Notes: generated by a model not told the origin, from the sequence alone. Positions 39,087 to 47,212 are shown, numbered from the stretch's first letter. The stretch is 49,038 bases of DNA from PHAA01 sp964494735 (GCA_964494735.1 CAZBSD010000016.1:1-49038); one strand, 5' to 3'. A program made the numbers and translations.

Positions 39087-40487
39087 GTGAGTGGATTCTT
39101 CGGGGTGGTTTCCAAACAAGATTGCGTCACGGATGTATTTTTCGGTACCGATTACCACTCCCATCTGGGCACCAGCCGGGGTGGGATGGCCATCTGGACT
39201 GGCAATGGGTTTAACAGCTCCATCCATAATATAGAGAACACCCAGTTTAGGACCAAGTTCCAGGCGGAGATGGCCAACATGAAAGGGAACATGGGAATAG
39301 GCTGTATTAGTGACACCGAACCGCAGCCTTTGACGGTGCGTTCACACTTGGGTCAGTATGCCATATGTACGGTGGGCAGGATAAACAACCTGGCGGAATT
39401 GACCGATCAGGCTTTTAATATCCGCAACATGCATTTCCTGGAGACCAGTAAAGGGGCCATCAATCCCACTGAACTGGTGTCGGTTATCATCGACCAGGAA
39501 AACTCTTTCGAGGAGGGATTATTGAAAGCCCAGGAACTGATAGAGGGTTCCTGTTCTATCCTGCTGCTGACCCCCAAGGGGTTATATGCATCGCGGGATA
39601 AATATGGTCGCACGCCGATAGTGGCGGGCGAAAAAGAGGGGGCCTTGTGCGTCTCCTTCGAGTCCTGCACTTTCACCAACCTGGGCTACATTTTTAAGTA
39701 TGAACTGGGGCCGGGAGAGATAGTACTGCTTACCGCCGAGGGCATCGAAAAGGTATCACCGCCGCGGGAGGAGATGAAGATATGCGCTTTCCTGTGGGTC
39801 TATTATGGATACCCGTCGTCCTCCTATGAGGGCATGAATGTGGAACTGATGCGTTATCGGAATGGAGCCGCCATGGCCCGGCACGATGATGTCGACATAG
39901 AGCTGGTGGCGGGTATTCCAGATTCGGGGGTGGGACATGCCATCGGCTATTCCAATGAATCAAAGGTGCCCTATGCCCGTCCGTTTATCAAGTATACTCC
40001 CACCTGGGCGAGGAGTTTTATGCCCCAGGAACAGAACATGAGAAATCTGGTGGCCAAGATGAAGCTGATGCCAGTGCCTGAACTGGTGGCGGATAAACGG
40101 CTGCTGTTCTGTGATGATTCCATCGTCAGGGGCACTCAGCTGCGGGAGACGGTTGACCTCCTCTATAAATGCAAAGCTCGGGAGGTGCATATCAGATCGG
40201 CCTGTCCGCCACTGGTATTCGGCTGTAAGTACCTCAATTTCTCCACCTCCCGATCGGAGATGGACCTGGTGGCCCGGCAGGCTATCATCGACCTGGAAGG
40301 CAAGGAGCCGGAATCGTTCTCCGAATATTGCGATCCCGCCAATGAGAAATACGACTGCATGGTGGATTGCATCAAAAAGAAACTGAATTTCTCCGGCCTG
40401 AAGTACCAGAACATGAACGATATGCTGGATGCGATCGGAATAGACAAAAGCAAGATATGCACTTATTGTTGGAACGGCAAAGAGTAG
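39087..40487 (+). CDS. PurF-like amidophosphoribosyltransferase lacking the catalytic cysteine
   Basis: PurF uses an N-terminal cysteine (after Met removal) to hydrolyse glutamine and feeds ammonia to PRPP. This 466-aa protein has the fold and the PRPP loop (LLFCDDSIVRGTQLRE, ~340-355), and apparent Fe-S cluster cysteines (C233 in MKICAFLWVYYGYPSS; CTYCWNGKE at the C-terminus). But its N-terminus reads GTG-AGT, Met-Ser-Gly-Phe-Phe-Gly, where PurF has Met-Cys-Gly-Ile-Phe-Gly. AGGGAGTA precedes the GTG. It therefore probably lacks normal glutaminase activity and may use free ammonia or have another role. A true purF should exist elsewhere. Confidence 0.85.
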   Translation: MSGFFGVVSKQDCVTDVFFGTDYHSHLGTSRGGMAIWTGNGFNSSIHNIENTQFRTKFQAEMANMKGNMGIGCISDTEPQPLTVRSHLGQYAICTVGRINNLAELTDQAFNIRNMHFLETSKGAINPTELVSVIIDQENSFEEGLLKAQELIEGSCSILLLTPKGLYASRDKYGRTPIVAGEKEGALCVSFESCTFTNLGYIFKYELGPGEIVLLTAEGIEKVSPPREEMKICAFLWVYYGYPSSSYEGMNVELMRYRNGAAMARHDDVDIELVAGIPDSGVGHAIGYSNESKVPYARPFIKYTPTWARSFMPQEQNMRNLVAKMKLMPVPELVADKRLLFCDDSIVRGTQLRETVDLLYKCKAREVHIRSACPPLVFGCKYLNFSTSRSEMDLVARQAIIDLEGKEPESFSEYCDPANEKYDCMVDCIKKKLNFSGLKYQNMNDMLDAIGIDKSKICTYCWNGKE

Positions 40488-40514
40488 GCGAGACTATAGA
40501 TGGCGAAAAACAAA

Positions 40515-40555
40515 ACGGTCTGAGTCCCATTTGTGAGGGGCCCAGACCGTTTTTT
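40515..40555 (+). terminator. Bidirectional terminator
   Basis: ACGGTCTG (40515-40522) pairs with CAGACCGT (40543-40550), followed by six T on the plus strand; on the minus strand the same stem is followed by TTTGTTTTT. It ends both the PurF-like gene and the convergent coiled-coil operon. Confidence 0.85.
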
Positions 40556-40565
40556 ATCTGCTGCT

Positions 40566-41759
40566 TTAATTCTTGCGGAAGAATCCGAATCTTTTTTGGG
40601 CCGGCTGCTCGGCGGGAATCGATTTGGTGAGCAGATTGATCCGCATTTGCTGAATCACGTCTTCACCTTTCAACATTTCGTCTAATTCAGAGTTTCTCCC
40701 GCTCAACTGGGCAATGACCGACTCGTCTTCCGAGATGGCCAGTTCTTTTAGAATGAGATCCTTCATAATCAGATTATCTTCCAGGATGTTAAAGAAATAG
40801 CCTGCCACTTTATCGTCTTTGGGTTCGATAAAATCGAAGGGAAAGACGTCGTTGAGCAAGACATCACCATATGGCGCCAGGGTAGAGGTGATGGTGTTCA
40901 GAACATGGCTGTGGATAGCGTGGACAGCCGCCTCTGGAACCTCTACCTGCACCTGCAGATGCCAGTGATGACTGTGTTTTTTGCGATGCCAGCTCTTGGT
41001 GGAGCTATGATGCTGTATGGTGATATCAGTTTCCAGGCACATAATTTCGGTAGTTGATCCGATCTCGTCTTTCGCAGTGACCGGTTTTGACCCGATATTA
41101 TCAGCGCTCCCATCCAGCGCCAGATCCGTCGGAGGCTCAAGCCCGGTTTCCTCATCTTGAGACTGCTCCAGAATCTGTACCGGTTCCGGGAGATCCGGGT
41201 TTAATTCTTCCTCCACCGCAGGAACCGCAAAAACCGCCGCTATCACATCCAACGCCGCGGTCCCATCCACGCTGAAGGCAGTCTCCATTTGCATCTCCGG
41301 CACATAAATGGATTTAACCGGTTCGATGTGGATGGGCATGCTGACGATATGAGCAGGGCTGAATACCTGCGGCTCAGGTATGGACTCGATCAAGGCTGTT
41401 TCCAGATCGGGTATGGTTAGGTCGGCACCTGTCTCCCGACGTAGTTCCGCTATCCTCATCTCCAACTCGGCAATCTGGGCCTTTTGGGGAGCCACTATAC
41501 GCTGGGTGCGAGCTTCCACCGCCTGGATCCGCTCCTCAGCATCATGGCTTATCGCGGCGGCCAGTTTCCGACTCTCCTCCAATGCCTCATCCAAATAGCG
41601 CTGCCGATTTTCCCGGATAGATATCTGTTCCGTCAGGTCCGATGATTTGTTCAAAACCACTTCGACGCGGGCCAGGATGTCCTGGAGTTCGGCTGACATA
41701 TTCATCAATACGTTATTGTTGTCTCCCGGATGCTGACCTATGGCCATCGCGTTCTCCAT
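40566..41759 (-). CDS. Coiled-coil protein with C-terminal pterin-synthase-like (QueD/PTPS) T-fold domain
   Basis: A 397-aa cytoplasmic protein. Residues ~20-110 are a coiled coil (LTEQISIRENRQRYLDEALE, then AQIAELEMRIAELRRETGAD); ~110-235 is an acidic, Pro-rich linker; ~240-345 resembles 6-pyruvoyl-tetrahydropterin/6-carboxy-tetrahydropterin synthases. The evidence for the last is a His-rich entry ITIQHHS ... KHSHHWHLQVQVEV (compare the zinc-binding AAH ... HGH), then LAPYGDVLLNDVFPFDFIEP, where PTPS proteins have LND-x-PF and PT, and an ENL-like VAGYFFNIL. The catalytic Cys is not seen, so enzymatic activity is doubtful. ATG 41759 follows AAGGAG by 8 bases. It is the second gene after a c-di-GMP riboswitch. 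The fusion is unfamiliar to me. Confidence 0.7.
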   Translation of the reverse strand: MENAMAIGQHPGDNNNVLMNMSAELQDILARVEVVLNKSSDLTEQISIRENRQRYLDEALEESRKLAAAISHDAEERIQAVEARTQRIVAPQKAQIAELEMRIAELRRETGADLTIPDLETALIESIPEPQVFSPAHIVSMPIHIEPVKSIYVPEMQMETAFSVDGTAALDVIAAVFAVPAVEEELNPDLPEPVQILEQSQDEETGLEPPTDLALDGSADNIGSKPVTAKDEIGSTTEIMCLETDITIQHHSSTKSWHRKKHSHHWHLQVQVEVPEAAVHAIHSHVLNTITSTLAPYGDVLLNDVFPFDFIEPKDDKVAGYFFNILEDNLIMKDLILKELAISEDESVIAQLSGRNSELDEMLKGEDVIQQMRINLLTKSIPAEQPAQKRFGFFRKN

Positions 41760-41792
41760 ACCCCTCACTCCTTCCAAGTCAATTTGGCTGCA

Positions 41793-42275
41793 TCACCCGA
41801 TCTGTTTGTGGCCGCTATTGGTTTCACTGCCGACCAGAACCGGGGTGAACGACACATCATCGCCCATCGACATGATCTTTTCCACCGATGTCTTGCATTG
41901 CTCCAGCTTGCCGAAGATTTCTTCCCGGAAGAGATGGGCTTTCATCTGCAGCAATTCCAGTTCCTGTTGCTTGAGCCTCACTTCCGCCTCGGTCTCCTGC
42001 AGGATGACCTCGGCGCGGGCGCGCGCTTGGGCTTCGGTCTTTTGGGCACTGATCTGGGCGGCGATCATCACCTCGGCTATCTGCCTTTCTTTGCCGGCAT
42101 AATCATCCAGACGCTTTTGCAGATCGACCATCTTGGCTCCGGATTCCATCAGTTTTTTGCGGGCTTGAGTTATTTCTGCTTGCAGCATTTCCACCTGCGC
42201 ACTGATTTCATAACTGGTTCCGGTCATCTCAACACCAACTTCCTTTGGATTACTAGTGTACATTTGAACACCCAC
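41793..42275 (-). CDS. DivIVA-like coiled-coil protein under c-di-GMP control
   Basis: The 160-aa protein is nearly all helix: YEISAQVEMLQAEITQARKK, LDDYAGKERQIAEVMIAAQI, SAQKTEAQARARAEVILQET, EAEVRLKQQELELLQMKAHL. The QIAEVMIAAQxxAQKTEAQA pattern and the following AEVILQEAE-type repeat resemble the C-terminal coiled coil of DivIVA/GpsB-like polar scaffold proteins, though the N-terminal membrane-binding motif of DivIVA is absent. GTG 42275 is chosen for GAGGGG 7 bases upstream. It is the first gene after the riboswitch and 33 bases ahead of the coiled-coil/T-fold gene; the two are likely partners. Confidence 0.75.
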   Translation of the reverse strand: MGVQMYTSNPKEVGVEMTGTSYEISAQVEMLQAEITQARKKLMESGAKMVDLQKRLDDYAGKERQIAEVMIAAQISAQKTEAQARARAEVILQETEAEVRLKQQELELLQMKAHLFREEIFGKLEQCKTSVEKIMSMGDDVSFTPVLVGSETNSGHKQIG

Positions 42276-42346
42276 GCCGTCACCCCTCTTCAATGTTGGA
42301 AAAAAATCATCCACGGGACTGGTTTAGTACCCCGAAAAAAGAGAAT

Positions 42347-42380
42347 AAAAAAACCTGCATATGCCAAGTTGCATTGCAGG
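42347..42380 (-). terminator. Riboswitch expression-platform terminator, minus strand
   Basis: On the minus strand CCTGCA (42380-42375) pairs with TGCAGG (42359-42354), followed by seven T (42353-42347). It lies between the second c-di-GMP aptamer and the DivIVA-like gene and mirrors the arrangement at 28011. Confidence 0.85.
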
Positions 42381-42397
42381 CTGATATATACCATATC

Positions 42398-42486
42398 TTC
42401 CCGGCAACCTGGCAGTCATAACCTCACGGCTTTAGACCCATGGCTTTGCGTCCTCGCCTTTCGACGAGTTTGCCTTTTTCAAGAGT
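42398..42486 (-). ncRNA. c-di-GMP-I riboswitch (GEMM-I), minus strand
   Basis: Minus-strand sequence shows AAAGGCAAACTCGTCGAAAG, GCGAGGACGCAAAGCC, then GGGTCTAAAGCC and the closing GCCAGGTTGCCGG: the same conserved core as the riboswitch at 27898, with stems kept by paired changes. An intrinsic terminator follows, so it controls the DivIVA-like/T-fold operon (42275 to 40566). Its promoter is identified just upstream. Confidence 0.92.
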
Positions 42487-42493
42487 TGTGGAT

Positions 42494-42522
42494 AGCCTAA
42501 CTTATCGTCCGAATTATGTCAA
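42494..42522 (-). promoter_or_regulatory. Promoter of the riboswitch-controlled coiled-coil operon
   Basis: On the minus strand TTGACA (42522-42517), a 17-base spacer and TAGGCT (42499-42494) place the transcription start just ahead of the aptamer. Confidence 0.7.
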
Positions 42523-42581
42523 GCCTTTTTCGAAAATTCTTTTGTTGCAGGGAAATATCTGTATCGAAGTCGAAAAAACAA

Positions 42582-42587
42582 TATAAT
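42582..42587 (+). promoter_or_regulatory. Possible -10 of the parA promoter
   Basis: A perfect TATAAT lies 98 bases before the parA ATG. The position for a -35 (CTGTAT) is a poor match. The transcription unit would be divergent from the riboswitch operon, sharing a ~200-base control region. Confidence 0.35.
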
Positions 42588-42684
42588 GGTATGTAATTGG
42601 AACGGATACATATTTATGACAGGATACGAAATGGGTGATCAGGGATATCCAGAAGGAAAGATAATATATCAAAGGGAGTAAGTT

Positions 42685-43494
42685 ATGAGCCAGATTATAA
42701 CTATAGCTACCCAAAAGGGCGGAACCGGTAAAACCACCACAGCGGGGGCGATGGCAGCAGCCTTGAATCTTAAAGGCGCCCGGGTATTGATGGTGGACAT
42801 GGACCCCCAGACCAATCTCACTTTTGCCATGCGGGCCGAACAACAGGCTGATACCACCTATGAGCTGTTGATGGGGAAAGTTGCGGCAGCCGGCACCATC
42901 TACCGTTTCCCGAAAACCGGATCGAATCCATCGGCTAAAGCGACAGCCATATCCAAAGAGGGTGGGAATCTGGCCATAATCCCGGCTTCGGCAGCTTTGA
43001 GTGGGGCCGATCTGGAGATGACGGCCATCGGCAAGGAGTATCGCTTGCAGGAAGCCCTCCAGCCGCTGCGCGATGATTACGACTATATAATAATCGACAC
43101 TCCGCCCAGCCTGGGTATTTTGACTATAAATGCCCTGACAGCCAGCGACAAGGTGGTAATTACGGCTCAAGCCGACGCCTACAGTCTGCAGGGTATCTGG
43201 CAGCTTTTCAACACCATCCAGGCCGTACAGCGCTATACCAATCCCGGATTGAGCTTGAAAGGGATACTGCTGACCCGCCACAATCCCAGGAGCATTCTGA
43301 GCCGTGACCTTACTGAGATGATAGAAGATGCCGCCCGGGATATGCAGACTTTCGTTTACCGCACTGCCATCCGCGAAGGGGTGGCGGTAAGAGAGGCCCA
43401 GGCATCCCGCCAGGATCTGTTCAGTTATGCGCCCAAGAGCAAGGCGGCTATCGATTATATGGCTTTTACCGATGAATTTATAGAGAGGGGATAG
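42685..43494 (+). CDS. ParA/Soj-type partition ATPase
   Basis: The 269-aa protein has the deviant Walker A QKGGTGKTTT (K11 and K16), Walker A' VLMVDMDPQTNLTF and Walker B YIIIDTPPSLGILTINAL. ParA proteins dimerise on ATP, bind DNA non-specifically and move DNA or protein cargo along the nucleoid. The insert around residue 80 (SNPSAKATAISKEGG) departs from chromosomal Soj, closer to plasmid-type or cargo-positioning ParA. AAGGGAG precedes the ATG. The next gene encodes a small putative DNA-binding partner 4 bases away; no classical parB is present. Confidence 0.92.
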   Translation: MSQIITIATQKGGTGKTTTAGAMAAALNLKGARVLMVDMDPQTNLTFAMRAEQQADTTYELLMGKVAAAGTIYRFPKTGSNPSAKATAISKEGGNLAIIPASAALSGADLEMTAIGKEYRLQEALQPLRDDYDYIIIDTPPSLGILTINALTASDKVVITAQADAYSLQGIWQLFNTIQAVQRYTNPGLSLKGILLTRHNPRSILSRDLTEMIEDAARDMQTFVYRTAIREGVAVREAQASRQDLFSYAPKSKAAIDYMAFTDEFIERG

Positions 43495-43498
43495 GAGG

Positions 43499-43795
43499 AT
43501 GGCCCGTAAGAGTTTTAAGGACAGTCCGGCCATGAAGTTTATCAATACGGCGGAGTCCCGTTTAGACAGCCAAGCTTCACCACCAGATGCCGGACCTGAG
43601 CAGGACCAGTCGGCCCAAACTGCCTCGGAACGGGGAGAGCGGGAGAAATCCCGCATCAACCTGGCGTTTACCCCGGATGAATTCCAGTACCTTCAGGCCA
43701 TCACCCGCCAGGACGGATTGTCGATAACCGAATATCTCAACCGCCTGATCTCAGCCGACCGCAAGACCAGGGTGGATGAGTTGAAAAGGGCTTAA
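43499..43795 (+). CDS. Small ParA partner, ribbon-helix-helix-like
   Basis: The 98-aa protein has a variable, charged N-terminal half and a C-terminal segment SRINLAFTPDEFQYLQAITR, QDGLSITEYLNRLISADR that resembles a ribbon-helix-helix or tiny helical DNA-binding domain, as found in plasmid ParB-like and CopG-type proteins. The N-terminal tail could stimulate ParA. The start is an ATG 4 bases after the parA stop. The two genes look like a par cassette; its cargo may be a protein scaffold. Confidence 0.75.
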   Translation: MARKSFKDSPAMKFINTAESRLDSQASPPDAGPEQDQSAQTASERGEREKSRINLAFTPDEFQYLQAITRQDGLSITEYLNRLISADRKTRVDELKRA

Positions 43796-43849
43796 ACAAC
43801 TGAGCCGGAATTGGTTGGAATTATATTTTTCGCCCCTTTCCCAGGTGCT

Positions 43850-43878
43850 TTGTAAACTAAGGGTTTATAAAGTATGAT
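43850..43878 (+). promoter_or_regulatory. Promoter of the secreted-protein gene
   Basis: TTGTAA (43850-43855), a 17-base spacer and TATGAT (43873-43878) precede the GTG start at 43899 by 20 bases, leaving a very short leader with the AGGGGTGA ribosome-binding site. Confidence 0.6.
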
Positions 43879-43898
43879 GGAAGAAAAGGGGTGATTTT

Positions 43899-44387
43899 GT
43901 GTACAGAAAACCTTTGATGATGGTGCTGATCGTAGCACTGGGAATTCTGCTGATATACTCGATACCCAGACTCAATGGCTCGAAGGAGTACATTTACGAT
44001 AACGATGCCAGGATCATCCAGCCGGCGGACAGCTATTCTTTCTCCGAGCGCATGGGGAGAACGATAGGCAACCAATTGTCGGTATCGTTTGCTGATTTCA
44101 CTGGTAAGCAAACCATTTGGATGATAGCGGCGGGACAAGATTCTGTTCTGGAACTGAACATGATGAACGACATCAACAAAGGAAAATTCAAGGTGTGCCT
44201 GATAGATCCCAGCCGCAAGGTGAAGATCATCAGCGAAGGTTCCCATTCCGGAATTGCCAACCTGGAAGTAAGAAGCGGAGAAAATGTGTTGGTAATCGTG
44301 GGCAGCGGAGCGGCTGGCGAGATCGACATGACCCTCAGATATGATGCCAGGGTCTCCATCATACCTTATGAGCAGCTACTGCGCTGA
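43899..44387 (+). CDS. Membrane-anchored protein of unknown function
   Basis: The 162-aa protein has an N-terminal anchor (PLMMVLIVALGILLIYSI, residues ~5-22) and a soluble beta-rich domain. The pattern SFADFTGKQTIWMIAAGQDS ... FKVCLIDPSRKVKIISEG ... GENVLVIVGSGAAGEIDMTL suggests a small jelly-roll-like sandwich outside the membrane. No known motif or cysteine pair is seen. The start is GTG with AAGGGG upstream. Confidence 0.7.
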   Translation: MYRKPLMMVLIVALGILLIYSIPRLNGSKEYIYDNDARIIQPADSYSFSERMGRTIGNQLSVSFADFTGKQTIWMIAAGQDSVLELNMMNDINKGKFKVCLIDPSRKVKIISEGSHSGIANLEVRSGENVLVIVGSGAAGEIDMTLRYDARVSIIPYEQLLR

Positions 44388-44484
44388 ACCCGGCAAGCGG
44401 GCTGAATAATTTGTGGCAGCCAAACCAAGACGCAAGAAATGAACGATGAGCAGGTATTATTAACAGGGGAAAGGTGGAGTCGAT

Positions 44485-44877
44485 ATGTTCAAAAAGATTC
44501 TGGTAGCCTATGATGAAGGCGGAGTGGCAGGCAAAGCCCTTGAGGCGGCGATTGAGTTGGCCAGGCTCTCATCCGGGGAGATCTACATTGCTTCGGCTTA
44601 CCTGACTGATGATAATCCCCACCGCTTTGAATTCCTGGCCAAGATTCAGTCGGAGGCGGCCGCCAAGGTTACAGGACAGGGCATCGTCGCCCATAGAAAG
44701 ATGGAAGCTGGCAGCCGGTCGTTGGGCAAAATCATCGCCAAGATCGCCGCGGACAACCAGGTTGATGTTGTGGTAATGGGGACCAACAACCGGGGGGCGG
44801 TAGGGCGATTTCTGTTTGGCAGCGTATCCGAGTACCTGCTCCATAACTTAACTTGCCCAGTCTTGCTGGTCAAGTAA
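44485..44877 (+). CDS. Universal stress protein (UspA family)
   Basis: The 130-aa protein carries the ATP-binding UspA pattern: MFKKILVAYDEGGVAGKALE at the N-terminus, DVVVMGTNNRGAVGRFLFGS and VSEYLLHNLTCPVLLVK at the end, the last with the G-2x-G-9x-G-S nucleotide motif. It probably binds ATP in the cytoplasm and acts in stress adaptation. GGTGGAG precedes the ATG. A longer version of the next frame would overlap it, but that is not its start. Confidence 0.92.
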   Translation: MFKKILVAYDEGGVAGKALEAAIELARLSSGEIYIASAYLTDDNPHRFEFLAKIQSEAAAKVTGQGIVAHRKMEAGSRSLGKIIAKIAADNQVDVVVMGTNNRGAVGRFLFGSVSEYLLHNLTCPVLLVK

Positions 44878-44957
44878 TCGGGGCCCATTTTTCATGGGAT
44901 GATGGATTTGAAGATTTCCAGAACATGATGTGGAAGGATAGTGAGGAGGTTGTTGAA

Positions 44958-47126
44958 GTGCGCAGTTGTAGAAGGTTGGCGATCAGCGGATTACTCGCGG
45001 CTCTATGGTTGGTTCTGGTTATGACCGGATGCGCAGGCGCCGCCAGTCCACCGGCGGTTTCATTGGAACAGGCTATCCAGGCGGTACGCCAGAACTTCGT
45101 TATCCCGGCGGATTATAGTGACTTTTCCTCCAGTCTCAACCAAAATGATGGGGGACCGGTCTGGTACCTGGCCTGGAATAATCCTGACGGATCAGGTGGT
45201 AACTTCAATGCCCAGGTGGACGCGGTCAGCGGTGAGGTGACGGGGATGAATACCTGGCAGCCACCCAAGACCAGCTCCAGCCGTATTCCGGTAATCTCGT
45301 GGGCCGATGCCCGGCAGACATCAGCGCAGCTTTTGCAGCGTCTTGTACCACGACGGATGGCGTCCCTGGTCATGATTGAGGACCCGGAACCCAGCCCCCT
45401 AAGCTCCTCCGGACAAATCTCCTATACCGTGAACTGGCGCCGGGTCGCTAATCAACTGCCGGTGGACGGGATAGCAGCCTGGGTCAATATCAATGCTGCC
45501 AATGGAGAGGTTCAGGGCTACAGCCTCAACTGGTCGCCCCTGCCCCTGCCCAATGCCCAAGGAGTCATCAGCCCTGCTGCCGCCCAGCAGAGCTTTATCA
45601 GCAATGAAATTATCAAATTGGAATACAAACCCCCCCAGCAGAACATCCCTTATAATGAAAAAGGACCCAGCCAGCCTATGCTGGTCTACATTGTCGATCA
45701 TCCCTCCGAGGGCGCTATCGATGCTTTCACCGGGAAGCCGCTGGTAAATTCCTGGGAAGGCCGGGTAACCGGTTTCGGCGGGAAAGAGCTGGGCGGCATG
45801 GGGGATCAAGCCAAGTCCACGGCACCGGTCCCGCTCACCCCTGAAGAGCAGGCGGAGATAGAGAATACTTCTGGACTCCTGAGCCAGCAACAGGCCGCCG
45901 ATATTGTCATGAATTGGGCGGCAGTTACTCCGAACCTGGCCCTGCGTTCGGCCAGCCTGGACAAAGACTGGCGTTACCGGGAGATGCGCATCTGGAGCCT
46001 CAACTGGTTCTCGCCAGGCAGCGAAGGCAAGTCGGCCCATTATCTATACGGGCGGGTAAACGCCCGTACCGGTGAGTTGCTGAGTTTTAATATGGGATTA
46101 CCAGCACCTGATACAGCTGGTTCCAGCCTAAGCCAGGACCAGGCCCGCGGCCGGGCCGACGATTTACTGCGGCGCATACAGGGAACTCGTTTTGCCGAGT
46201 TTCGATTGGATCCATCCGCAGCAGGAACAATTGATACCCGGCTGCCGGTCACAGAAATGCCGGTCTGGAACTTCCGCTATATCCGCGTAGCCAACGACAT
46301 CCCGTTCCCGGCCAATGGGGCTGAAATCGTATTCGACCGATTGCAGAACCGGATAACATCATACAACCTCAACTGGGATTACTCCGAATTGCCGAAAGCA
46401 CGGGGAGTGGCAGGGCTGGAAGAGGCCAACCGCATCTATCTGCAGAACGCTCCCCTTACCCTGACCTATGCCCCCTATTATTCCAGGGAGAAGAACGCCA
46501 CTGAGATGCGGCTGGTGTATATGCCCAAAGTGCCCGACGGCCGGCCTGGATTCCATATGATGGATGCCTTCAGCGGAGGGCTTCTGGATTACCAGGGTAA
46601 ACCGGCGGCGGCGGTTGCTTCGGCCCGTGTATTCAACGATATTGCCGGCAGTTACGCGGAGAAGGAAATAACCCTGCTGGGCAAGGCGGGGTTGATGACC
46701 GAATACGGCGATACCTTCCACCCAGCCGAACCGGTTCAATTGGTTGATCTGCTGCGGGCCATGGTAGGCATATACCAGGGGCCGGAGACGATACGGTCCA
46801 TAACCGACAGCGATGTTATGCAGCGGGCCCTGGCCCAGGGATGGCTGAAAGAGGCCCTGCCGCCCCAGTCTGTTGTCCAGAGGGGATTGATGGCCCAGAT
46901 CATGATCCGGTCCCTGGGATTGGAGTACCTGGCGGAGATAGGGGAGATCTATCAACTTCCTTACCGGGATGCGGCCTTGATTACAAAGGATCTTAAAGGA
47001 TATGCGGCCCTGAGTTGGGGATTGGGTATAATAAGGGCTGACGGCGTGAGGTTCGCTCCGCAGCATACCGTCACCCGAGCGGAAGCGGCCGCCGCGCTGG
47101 TCCATTCCCTGGCAGTCAAACGCTGA
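44958..47126 (+). CDS. YcdB/YcdC-repeat lipoprotein with SLH domains
   Basis: The 722-aa protein begins with a lipoprotein signal (LLAALWLVLVMTGC, Cys at ~25). Residues ~30-560 are two to three YcdB/YcdC-like repeats with PepSY-type strand pairs (VDAVSGEVTGMNTW, INAANGEVQGYSLNW, NARTGELLSFNMG) and linking VSLEQAIQAV / ISWADARQ helices. The C-terminal ~150 residues contain SLH-type motifs (FNDIAGSYAEKEITLLGKAG, then VTRAEAAAALVHSL). It is presumably held on the cell wall polymer as well as by lipid. GTG 44958 is chosen for GAGGAGG 8 bases upstream. A cell-surface inhibitory or structural role is likely. Confidence 0.85.
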   Translation: MRSCRRLAISGLLAALWLVLVMTGCAGAASPPAVSLEQAIQAVRQNFVIPADYSDFSSSLNQNDGGPVWYLAWNNPDGSGGNFNAQVDAVSGEVTGMNTWQPPKTSSSRIPVISWADARQTSAQLLQRLVPRRMASLVMIEDPEPSPLSSSGQISYTVNWRRVANQLPVDGIAAWVNINAANGEVQGYSLNWSPLPLPNAQGVISPAAAQQSFISNEIIKLEYKPPQQNIPYNEKGPSQPMLVYIVDHPSEGAIDAFTGKPLVNSWEGRVTGFGGKELGGMGDQAKSTAPVPLTPEEQAEIENTSGLLSQQQAADIVMNWAAVTPNLALRSASLDKDWRYREMRIWSLNWFSPGSEGKSAHYLYGRVNARTGELLSFNMGLPAPDTAGSSLSQDQARGRADDLLRRIQGTRFAEFRLDPSAAGTIDTRLPVTEMPVWNFRYIRVANDIPFPANGAEIVFDRLQNRITSYNLNWDYSELPKARGVAGLEEANRIYLQNAPLTLTYAPYYSREKNATEMRLVYMPKVPDGRPGFHMMDAFSGGLLDYQGKPAAAVASARVFNDIAGSYAEKEITLLGKAGLMTEYGDTFHPAEPVQLVDLLRAMVGIYQGPETIRSITDSDVMQRALAQGWLKEALPPQSVVQRGLMAQIMIRSLGLEYLAEIGEIYQLPYRDAALITKDLKGYAALSWGLGIIRADGVRFAPQHTVTRAEAAAALVHSLAVKR

Positions 47127-47181
47127 GAATTATACGGGGCACCAATTAAATAATGGTTCACGTACGAATTCGATAATCCTG

Positions 47182-47212
47182 AGCCGTCCCGGCTATTTCC
47201 GGGGCGGCTTTC
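47182..47212 (+). terminator. Terminator after the SLH lipoprotein gene
   Basis: AGCCGTCCCGG (47182-47192) pairs with CCGGGGCGGCT (47199-47209, one G-T pair), followed by TTTCTG. It ends the lipoprotein transcript. Confidence 0.7.
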
